In this document: in pieces, positions 1 to 5,108 of the stretch | Numbering within the stretch: position 1 is the first letter of the stretch | How the letters are laid out: every line of letters begins with the position of its first letter | Source: Armatimonadota bacterium | GTDB taxonomy: Bacteria; Armatimonadota; SYMT01 | DNA length: 5,994 nt | Direction of reading: 5' to 3' | NCBI GenBank assembly: GCA_020696885.1 | Contig: JAJFMS010000824.1 | Span: forward strand, 1 to 5,994 | Notes under the pieces: model-generated | What the model was told of the DNA's origin: nothing | What the model saw: only the letters and a program-made list of their open reading frames with translations | Databases searched by the model: none | Position numbers and translations under genes: made by a program

Positions 1-1
1 T

Positions 2-109
2 GAGACATGCTGCGGGGTTCTCCGGGAGGACGACGGATCGTTCACCGTGGGAGCGTGCGGCACCTGGGTACCGGGAGAACTCCTCCCGCCCGAGGGTCTA
101 TCGATCTAA
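2..109 (+). CDS. Possible C-terminal end of an unidentified plus-strand protein (partial)
   Basis: An open frame runs in from the left edge of the window and stops at TAA 107-109. It gives 35 residues that include CCGVLREDDGSFTVGACGTW and end PPEGLSI. The composition is protein-like (mixed charged, hydrophobic and glycine residues, three cysteines) and most third codon positions are G or C. The other plus-strand frame that is open here gives an arginine/glycine-rich product typical of a shadow. The stop lies about 70 bases before the hairpin at 178-208, which would then separate two converging genes. I do not recognise the family. The stretch is short, so it could also be a chance open frame. 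Confidence 0.35.
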   Translation, partial: ETCCGVLREDDGSFTVGACGTWVPGELLPPEGLSI

Positions 110-177
110 CCGGCTGCAGCGGCCAAGGGTTGCGGCAGATTCCTGACCGGCAATGATGGCCTCGCCCGGAAACGCGT

Positions 178-208
178 GAAGGAGAGCCGTATGGATCGGC
201 TCTCCTTC
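178..208. terminator. Perfect 12-bp stem-loop, probable bidirectional terminator
   Basis: GAAGGAGAGCCG (178-189) pairs perfectly with CGGCTCTCCTTC (197-208) around a 7-base loop. The stem lies 68 bases beyond the stop of the minus-strand gene at 277-687 and about 70 bases beyond the possible plus-strand stop at 109, the usual place for a shared terminator of converging genes. Neither side has a clean run of T residues, so a textbook Rho-independent mechanism is not certain. It could instead protect the mRNA 3' end or act with Rho. Confidence 0.55.
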
Positions 209-276
209 GCTTCTCCTGGGATCGACGTCCAGCCAACGTGACCGCACGACCCCACCCGATCACTGGCGGTGGCGCC

Positions 277-687
277 TCAGCCGGTTTGCGTCGGCGTGGC
301 CGGGGCGTCGTTCACATGGTTCCCGAGCCGGTAGTCATCCGTTTCGCCACGCAACAGGTTCCAGAGCTCGTAGTCGACGGCGTTCTTGGGTACGTACCAG
401 TTTCCCGGGCCGGCGGCCATCCCGCCCAGGGCTTTGAAGTCGCCCCGGTCCGGGTGCCGGAGGTCCAGGTAGACGGCGCCCTGCTCCAGCCGCTCGCCGA
501 CCTCCACGATCGGGAGCTGCTTCAGGTGCGCGTTGTCAAGCATCGGGAACCGCTCGTGGATCTCCTTGATCTCTACCGCCGGCCGGAGGCGGTGGACCGG
601 AGGCCCATCATTCTGGCCGGCTCCATGGTTCGGGTTGAGGTCGTCGCGATATTCGTCCGGGTGTTGTAAGACACGGTCTCGTGACAT
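277..687 (-). CDS. Conserved-looking hypothetical protein, 136 aa
   Basis: I do not recognise a named family for this protein. The chosen start is the ATG at 687, because a strong GGAGGA (695-700) lies 7 bases upstream of it; an in-frame GTG at 693 would sit only one base from that site. The 136-residue product begins MSRDRVLQHPDEYRDDLNPN, is hydrophilic, and has no signal peptide or membrane segment, so it is probably cytoplasmic. Motif-like stretches are IKEIHERFP (40-48), LKQLPIVEVGERLEQGAVYLDL (55-76, best seen as a short beta-rich core) and GPGNWYVPKNAVDYELWN (93-110). The last ~20 residues look disordered. It lies 68 bases downstream of the lactonase gene on the same strand, so the two are probably co-transcribed, and the 178-208 hairpin would end the transcript. 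Nothing in the sequence shows a catalytic site. Confidence 0.75.
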   Translation of the reverse strand: MSRDRVLQHPDEYRDDLNPNHGAGQNDGPPVHRLRPAVEIKEIHERFPMLDNAHLKQLPIVEVGERLEQGAVYLDLRHPDRGDFKALGGMAAGPGNWYVPKNAVDYELWNLLRGETDDYRLGNHVNDAPATPTQTG

Positions 688-694
688 GGTCACT

Positions 695-700
695 TCCTCC
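695..700 (-). promoter_or_regulatory. Shine-Dalgarno site that fixes the start of the 136-aa gene
   Basis: On the minus strand this reads GGAGGA, seven bases before ATG 685-687. The upstream in-frame GTG at 691-693 is only one base away, too close for initiation, so the ATG is preferred. Confidence 0.7.
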
Positions 701-755
701 CGCGTCCCCTTTTCCCGGCGCGGGTGGGAGGCAAACCGGCCTCATACTCGAACCG

Positions 756-1706
756 TCAGGCAGCGGGCCAGCGCGCTCCGCGCGTGGTGGTGCGGATGCG
801 GCAGAGGTAGCTGTCCGCGGCGATGTACAGCGTGCTGCCGTCATTCCCCCAGGCGCAGTTGGCGGTGGCGACGCCGGTATCGATGCGCCCGAGCCGCTTA
901 CCGGCCGGATCGTAGACGTGGACGCCGCCGGGCGCGGTGGCGAAGAGGTTCCCGTGCTCGTCCACCTTCAGGCCGTCCGGGAGGCCCGGCCACTCCTTCA
1001 CCATCGCAGTCACGTCCCCGAACAGCTCTCCCGCCAGCAGGGAGCCGTCGGCGGCCACCGGATAGGCGATCCACACGGCGTGATCCGGGTCGGAGTTCGC
1101 CACGTACAGCACCGTCTCGTCCGGGGAGAACGCCAGGCCGTTGGGACGGGTCATCCCCGCGGTGAGCAGGGAGAGCTCGCCGGTGGGGGAGAGCCGGTAG
1201 ACGCCGCAGAAGTCGAGCTCGCGGAGCGGATCGTCCCACCGGTTCGGCAGGCCGTAGGGCGGATCGGTGAAGTACATGGACCCGTCGGACTTGAACACCA
1301 CGTCGTTGGGGCTGTTGAGCCGCTTGCCCTGGTAGCGGTCCGCGAGGCTCAGCTTGCCGCCGCGGTGGGTGAGCACGGACACGCGCCGGTCGCCGTGCTC
1401 GCACAGGACCAGGCGGCCCTGCGGGTCCAGCGTGAGGCCGTTGCTGCCCGGCTCCGGGCCGTAGTCCGTAATGCCGGTGTAGCCGGAGGGCTTCATCCAG
1501 AGCCGCAGCCCTTCGTCCTCGCACCAGCGGAAGATCGAGTTGTTCGGGATATCGGAGAAGAGCAGACAGCCCTCGGCCTCGATCCAGATCGGGCCTTCCG
1601 CCCACCTGAAGCCGGAAGCCAGCACTTCGATCCGGGCGTCGCCAGGGATCAGGTCATCGAGGCGGGAGTCTTCACGGACGATCGTGCCGAGGATCGGGTA
1701 GGACAT
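756..1706 (-). CDS. SMP-30/gluconolactonase/LRE-family sugar-lactone hydrolase
   Basis: The 316-residue product matches the calcium-dependent six-bladed beta-propeller family that opens sugar lactones such as gluconolactone to the free acid. The family's metal-site positions can be placed by motif: Glu37 in AEGPIW, Asn134 in NSPNDVVF, Asn189 in RPNGLAFSPDE and Asp244 in LPDGLKVDEHGN. Propeller-type repeats such as LDPQGRLVL and SPDETVLYVAN run between them, and the late ANCAWG motif (282-287) is also typical. Length is normal and the protein looks complete. There is no convincing signal peptide, so it is probably cytoplasmic. Start ATG 1704-1706 is supported by GGAG six bases upstream (1713-1716). 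The gene seems to lead a two-gene unit with the 136-residue protein. No sugar-transport or pathway gene adjoins it, so the exact lactone cannot be named. Related family members hydrolyse other lactones or organophosphates. Confidence 0.92.
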   Translation of the reverse strand: MSYPILGTIVREDSRLDDLIPGDARIEVLASGFRWAEGPIWIEAEGCLLFSDIPNNSIFRWCEDEGLRLWMKPSGYTGITDYGPEPGSNGLTLDPQGRLVLCEHGDRRVSVLTHRGGKLSLADRYQGKRLNSPNDVVFKSDGSMYFTDPPYGLPNRWDDPLRELDFCGVYRLSPTGELSLLTAGMTRPNGLAFSPDETVLYVANSDPDHAVWIAYPVAADGSLLAGELFGDVTAMVKEWPGLPDGLKVDEHGNLFATAPGGVHVYDPAGKRLGRIDTGVATANCAWGNDGSTLYIAADSYLCRIRTTTRGARWPAA

Positions 1707-1712
1707 ACGGGG

Positions 1713-1716
1713 CTCC
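1713..1716 (-). promoter_or_regulatory. Shine-Dalgarno site of the lactonase gene
   Basis: GGAG on the minus strand, six bases before ATG 1704-1706. It supports that start. I found no convincing -35/-10 pair farther upstream. Confidence 0.5.
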
Positions 1717-1799
1717 GGTCAGGCGGGGTCGCCGGCCGAACGCCGGAGGACCGAACTGCCCGTTCGCTGCGGCACACGCGGGTCCCTTCAGAGCCTTCG

Positions 1800-1834
1800 G
1801 AAGTGCGAGCAACGAGGTGCGAAGTGCGAATCGG
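1800..1834. repeat. Degenerate 7-bp-periodic repeat (GAAGTGC-type)
   Basis: Five consecutive heptamers stay in phase: GAAGTGC, GAGCAAC, GAGGTGC, GAAGTGC and GAATCGG. All start with GA and the first and fourth are identical. The stretch lies in the gap upstream of the lactonase. It looks like an old or diverged tandem heptamer array of the same general design as the clean GAACACC array at 3100-3154. Confidence 0.5.
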
Positions 1835-1936
1835 AACCGGACGAAGCCGGACCGTTAGCGCTTGCGTGAAGGCCCGCCGGGCACTCAACCCAGACAGGCC
1901 GCCGGCGGGATTCCCCAACACCGTGAACAGGCGGGG

Positions 1937-1974
1937 ACATGGGTAACAACTCTGACCGGACTCATGGGTAACAG
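1937..1974. repeat. Left inverted end of the IS481-type element
   Basis: This 38-base segment matches the complement of 3046-3083 at 31 positions. It contains two direct copies of the motif (A/T)CATGGGTAACA at 1937-1948 and 1962-1973, 25 bases apart, with a conserved GACCGGA between them. The doubled motif probably marks transposase binding sites. Confidence 0.8.
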
Positions 1975-2035
1975 GTTGCCTTACTTGTATGTTCTGCAGG
2001 CGAGCATCGCTTTCCTGCTCTGGGAGGACGGAAGT

Positions 2036-3016
2036 TCAGCCGATCAGTCGCCACTCCGCGACTTGAAAGCGTCCCAGCAACACTTCGTAGAAATAGATGT
2101 CCCGCATACGCGGGGCTTGGCAAGCACGTCGGCAGCGTCCGGGTCGCGGGACGATACTGGGTACTAGGGGTTTGTTGCTCCAGGGCTTCGTGGGGCCGCT
2201 CCGTATTGAACTCTTCTCGGAACGCGTCGAAACGTGCCTGCTGTCTCCGGTCGTCGGGAGCAGGCGGCCGGGTCGTCTCGGCCTTGAGGGTGCGGTGCAT
2301 GCGCTCGTGGCGCCCATTTTGTTCCGGATGACCCGGTTCGATCCGTTGGTGCTGGATCCCCAGTTTGATCCACCACACACTCAAGCGCGAAAGACCCCCC
2401 AATGCCGGCGAGGCAAACGGCGCACCATTGTCCGTGCGGATGGCAGCGGGCAAGCCATACTCCGCAAACAGGCGCTGAAACACGGGCAGCGCGCCTACAC
2501 TCGCCGTCGAGGTCCGGCAGTCACAGGCCAGCAAGAAGCGGGAGTAGGCGTCCGAAACCGTCAGCGGATAGCAATACTGCCCATTCCCCAGCCGAAACTC
2601 CCCTTTAAAGTCCGCCTGCCAGACCGCATTGGGCTCCGCCGCGACGAGGGTAGACCGCCCCGGATGGGTGGGCTTGCGCCGGTGCGGGCGGTCTGCGACC
2701 AGACCGTGACGCTTCAGGATCGCGCCCACCGTGCTCGGAGCCGGCAGCGGGAGCGCGGGTTGGGTCCGGGCGAGGTGGGCTACCAGCTTTTTGGGCCCCC
2801 AGTGCGGCCGCGACTGCCGCAGTTGCACCAGGGCGGCTTCGACGTCCGCCACCGTCTGGTGGGGAGAGGTGTGGGGCCGGGCGTCAACCACTTGTAACCG
2901 GTCTTGCGCGAGATCCCAAACCGCTCGCACAGCTCGGTCATCGAATAGAGGCCTTCGGCATGCAAGGCCAGAAAACGGGCACGATCCATCTGGGGTGTAG
3001 TCTCTTTCCAGGGCAT
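2036..3016 (-). pseudogene. IS481-family transposase, broken by two frame changes
   Basis: The reading starts at ATG 3016 with MPWKETTPQMDRARF and a helix-turn-helix (MTELCERFGISRKTGYKWL), a typical IS481 N-terminus. This frame is lost near 2885. The body continues one frame away from DARPHTSPHQT onward. It includes WGPKKL, the integrase core and an intact DDE set: Asp at 2610-2612 (WQADFKG), Asp at 2430-2432 (RTDNGAPF) and Glu at 2322-2324 (HPEQNGRHERMH), with the family's 35-residue spacing between the last two. Near 2098-2105, after PSPAYAGH, the frame changes again and the family-like tail IYFYEVLLGRF ends at TGA 2036-2038. At both breaks the product is shorter than family members as I know them, by roughly 15 and 40 residues, so deletions are likelier than point indels. 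The first and last parts share one frame. No slippery heptamer suggests programmed frameshifting. The gene is presumably inactive. Confidence 0.85.
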
Positions 3017-3045
3017 GGCGCCATGATGGCCAAGCCCTTGCTAGA

Positions 3046-3083
3046 CTGTCACCCATGTCTCCGGTCTACTTTGTTACCCATGT
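3046..3083. repeat. Right inverted end of the IS481-type element
   Basis: Partner of 1937-1974. Its two 12-base motifs are TGTCACCCATGT (3047-3058) and TGTTACCCATGT (3072-3083), again 25 bases apart. It lies just upstream of the transposase start at 3016 and could overlap its promoter. Confidence 0.8.
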
Positions 3084-3099
3084 AACCGGTTCATACCCC

Positions 3100-3154
3100 G
3101 AACACCGAACACCGAACACCGAACACCGAACACCGAACACCGAACACCGAACAC
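3100..3154. repeat. Tandem heptamer array (GAACACC), 7.9 copies
   Basis: Seven exact GAACACC units and a final GAACAC fill 55 bases without a mismatch. The array ends at 3154, and the TAA stop of the ATPase gene occupies 3155-3157, so the repeat starts at the very next base of the ATPase 3' untranslated region (read there as GGTGTTC). It is a simple-sequence array without spacers, so it is not a CRISPR. The purity of the units suggests recent expansion by slippage and probable length variation between strains. No terminator hairpin is visible between the stop codon and the insertion sequence. Confidence 0.95.
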
Positions 3155-3955
3155 TTAATCCGGCGGTTCCAGGGCCACCAGCGGCGCATTCGCGGTGGGA
3201 TGCCGCAGCACCTCCACGCGGGTGTGGAAGACCTGCTCCAGCAGCTCCCGCCGCAGGACGGCGTCCGGCGAGCCGTCGGCGGCCACGGTGCGGTGGTGGA
3301 GGAGGATGAGGCGGTCGAACCAGAGCGCGGCCAGGTTCGGGTCGTGGATGGCGGCTATCACGGTGAGCCCGTTTTCGCGATTGAGGCGCCGCACCAGCCG
3401 GAGCAGCCCCACCTGGTGCTGCAGGTCCAGGTGGGCGGTCGCCTCGTCCAGCAGCAGCACGGTCGGCTCCTGCGCCAGGGCCATCGCCAGGGCGGCGCGC
3501 TGGCGCTCTCCACCGGAGGTCTCCCCGATCAACCGTTCGCCCAGGTGCTCTACCTGCGCCTGTCGCATGGCCGCCGAAACGGCCTCGCGGTCCGACTGGC
3601 GCTCACCGCCCAGGGACGACAGGTAGGGCGTTCGGCCGAGAGAGACCCATTCCCGCACCGTGAAGGCGAACGGCACCGGCAGCGTCTGCGGCACGAGCGC
3701 CACCTGCCGCGCCCGCTCTCGGGGGAGAATGCCCTCCAGGGGCTTCCCTCCCAGGCGGAGGGTGCCGCTCAGGCGGCCTTTGCCGGCGTTCAGCACCCCC
3801 GCGAGGAGGTTGAGCAGCGTACTCTTGCCGGAGCCGTTCGGACCCAGCAGCGCCACCATCTCGCCCGGCGCGATGCGCAAGGAGACATCTTCCAATACCG
3901 GCTCATCGCGGTACGCGAACGCCAGCCGTTCGACTTCGAGCGCGGGGGTGCTCAC
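3155..3955 (-). CDS. ABC importer ATP-binding protein, FecE/BtuD type
   Basis: The 266-residue protein is the energy-coupling ATPase of a type II (B12/haem/siderophore) importer. Visible motifs are Walker A GPNGSGKST (38-46), Q-loop Gln90, signature TSGGERQR (146-153), Walker B TVLLLDEAT (165-173), D-loop AHLD (174-177) and switch His204 in AIHDPNLAA. The C-terminal VFHTRVEVLRHP is typical of this branch. The usual leucine of the LSGGE signature is threonine here. The start is GTG 3953-3955, whose bases overlap the TGA of the permease gene (GTGA), implying translational coupling; a GTG one codon earlier (3956-3958) is an alternative. The open frame continues far upstream, but that extension is antisense-like and runs across the permease gene. 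Its partner is the permease at 3952-5037. Length is normal. Confidence 0.93.
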   Translation of the reverse strand: MSTPALEVERLAFAYRDEPVLEDVSLRIAPGEMVALLGPNGSGKSTLLNLLAGVLNAGKGRLSGTLRLGGKPLEGILPRERARQVALVPQTLPVPFAFTVREWVSLGRTPYLSSLGGERQSDREAVSAAMRQAQVEHLGERLIGETSGGERQRAALAMALAQEPTVLLLDEATAHLDLQHQVGLLRLVRRLNRENGLTVIAAIHDPNLAALWFDRLILLHHRTVAADGSPDAVLRRELLEQVFHTRVEVLRHPTANAPLVALEPPD

Positions 3956-5037
3956 CACTGGTACTCCCGGCGAGTGCGGCGCAGCATCCAAAGGAAGAAC
4001 GGCCCGCCCACGAAGGCAGTGACGATACCGATCGGCAGCTCGACCGGCGCGAAGAGACTCTGCGCCAGCACATCTGCCAACACCAGGAAAGTCGCTCCCG
4101 CCATGGCGGCCGCCGGCAGCAGCTTCCGGTGGTCCGGGCCGGCGACCAACCGCACCAGGTGCGGCACCACCAGCCCGACGAAGCCGATGAGGCCGCTGAT
4201 GGACACAGCAGCGGCGGTGAGCAATGCGCCGGCCGCGAGGATCCGACGCTTGTCGCGTTCCACGTCGATGCCGAGCCGGGCGGCGCCGTCCTCGCCCAGG
4301 GAGAACGCGTTTAACGACCGCGCCAGTGTCGTGCACAGCAGCAGAGTGACGGCGACCAACGGACCGAGCACCGCCAGCTTCGACCAGCCCACCACCGAGA
4401 TTCCACCAAGCAGCCACGCGTAGATCTGTGGGACCTGAAGCTGCAGCCGATCGCTCAGCACGATGAGCAGGGAGACGGAGTAGCCGAGGAGGGTGCTGAG
4501 AGCAAACCCCGCCAGCAGCACTGAAACCACCGGAAGCCGCCCGCCGACTCCCGCCAACTGCACCACGAGGAGTGTCGCTCCCAGCGCACCCACGAACGCC
4601 CCCAGCGGCACCAGCCCGAAGCCGAGGACGGTGACAGCGCCGCCCACCATCATCCCAAGCACCGCACCCAGCGCCGCGCCGCCGGAGCTTCCGACCACGT
4701 ACGGATCCGCCAGCGGGTTGCGCAGGAGCCCCTGGAACAACACTCCCGCAGAGGCCAGCGCCGCACCCACCACGGCCGCGCCCACGGCGCGCGGCAGCCG
4801 CAGCGTGAGCACGATCGTCTCCAACTGCGGCTCCCAGGTCACCGGAAAGTGGGCCACTCCCGCCGCGTTCAGCAGGATCCGCCCCACCGCCCCCGGCGCG
4901 ATCCGCACCGAGCCCAACGCTACCTCCGCCACCACCGCCGCTGCCAGCAGCACAGCCAGCGCGGGGAACAACACGGCGGCCGGCGGCCGGCGGGTCCCGC
5001 CGGTGGGCTTGCGGACGGGTGGGTGGGGGGTGGACAT
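3952..5037 (-). CDS. FecCD/BtuC-type ABC importer permease
   Basis: This 361-residue membrane protein forms, as a dimer, the translocation path for cobalamin, haem or ferric siderophores. Family marks are RLPR (80-83), GLLRNPLADPYVVGSSGG (103-120), the loop LGEDGAARLGIDVERDKRR (247-265) that should contact the ATPase, GFVGLVVPHLVRLVAGPDHR (285-304) and the late PIGIVTAFVGGPFFLWML (335-352). Hydrophobic segments fit the family's ten helices, the first at about 20-41. The start is placed at ATG 5035-5037 (MSTPHPPVRK), which gives a normal short cytoplasmic leader. No purine-rich ribosome site precedes it; the upstream mRNA is C-rich repeat. A GTG at 5104-5106 would add a 23-residue proline/histidine-rich leader encoded by that repeat and seems less likely. 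The gene follows the binding-protein stop by 71 bases and overlaps the ATPase start. Confidence 0.93.
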   Translation of the reverse strand: MSTPHPPVRKPTGGTRRPPAAVLFPALAVLLAAAVVAEVALGSVRIAPGAVGRILLNAAGVAHFPVTWEPQLETIVLTLRLPRAVGAAVVGAALASAGVLFQGLLRNPLADPYVVGSSGGAALGAVLGMMVGGAVTVLGFGLVPLGAFVGALGATLLVVQLAGVGGRLPVVSVLLAGFALSTLLGYSVSLLIVLSDRLQLQVPQIYAWLLGGISVVGWSKLAVLGPLVAVTLLLCTTLARSLNAFSLGEDGAARLGIDVERDKRRILAAGALLTAAAVSISGLIGFVGLVVPHLVRLVAGPDHRKLLPAAAMAGATFLVLADVLAQSLFAPVELPIGIVTAFVGGPFFLWMLRRTRREYQW

Positions 5038-5048
5038 TAGGAAGCGGG

Positions 5049-5096
5049 GAGGTGTGGGGGTATGGGAGTGTAGAGGTGGGGGGGTATGGGGATGGA
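5049..5096. repeat. Two tandem 24-bp G-rich repeats in the gap between binding-protein and permease genes
   Basis: The two copies (5049-5072 and 5073-5096) match at 20 of 24 positions. Each starts GAGGTG and contains GGGGGTATGGG. Much of each copy reads as heptamer-like blocks. On the plus strand, which is the template for the operon, runs of five, three, seven and four G could form a G-quadruplex. The mRNA is correspondingly C-rich and lacks a Shine-Dalgarno sequence ahead of the permease start. Confidence 0.8.
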
Positions 5097-5108
5097 AGAC
5101 CAACACCT

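Larger units (their letters stand above)
1707..1936. other. Non-coding gap between the lactonase gene and the insertion sequence
   Basis: I see no credible gene in this 230-base stretch. A minus-strand open frame across it has arginine/serine/threonine-rich, repeat-derived content and enters the lactonase start region. The gap should hold the lactonase promoter, but no clear sigma-70-type boxes stand out. It includes the degenerate heptamer stretch at 1800-1834 and several GCCGG-type short palindromes near 1875-1912. Confidence 0.5.
1937..3083 (-). mobile_element. Decayed IS481-family insertion sequence, about 1.15 kb
   Basis: The element is defined by an imperfect inverted repeat at its two ends (1937-1974 and 3046-3083, 31 of 38 positions identical) enclosing one IS481-type DDE transposase gene read on the minus strand. 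It is somewhat shorter than I would expect for an intact member, in line with two apparent internal losses in the transposase. No direct target-site duplication is evident next to the repeats, so the true tips may lie a few bases away from these limits or the duplication has been lost. The element sits between the lactonase upstream region and the 3' end of the importer operon and interrupts no recognisable gene. Confidence 0.85.

Noticed and set aside
6..8. A minus-strand ATG at the extreme left as the start of another gene
   Set aside because: Only the first bases are visible, and the upstream GGAG is at a loose distance, so nothing can be supported.
42..263. A 73-codon minus-strand open frame
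   Set aside because: It crosses the strong hairpin at 178-208, is arginine/proline-rich, and shows no motif or ribosome site.
1649..1921. A 90-codon minus-strand open frame upstream of the lactonase
   Set aside because: Its sequence is derived from the degenerate heptamer repeat and overlaps the lactonase start. Serine/arginine/threonine-rich content suggests no real product.
681..1946. A 421-codon open frame on the plus strand
   Set aside because: It runs antisense through the lactonase gene, whose motifs are unmistakable. The predicted protein is alanine/arginine/glycine/valine-rich with no recognisable domain, as expected for a shadow frame in GC-rich DNA.
2885..2890. Programmed -1 frameshifting between the transposase N-terminus and core
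   Set aside because: There is no slippery heptamer at the junction, IS481 elements normally use a single frame, and residues expected between GYKW and RPH seem to be absent, which points to a deletion.
3100..3154. The repeat array considered as a CRISPR
   Set aside because: The units are 7 bases and directly contiguous without unique spacers, and no cas gene is present.
3200..4423. A 407-codon open frame on the plus strand
   Set aside because: It is antisense to the ATPase and permease genes, which carry full sets of family motifs, and its composition is low-complexity.
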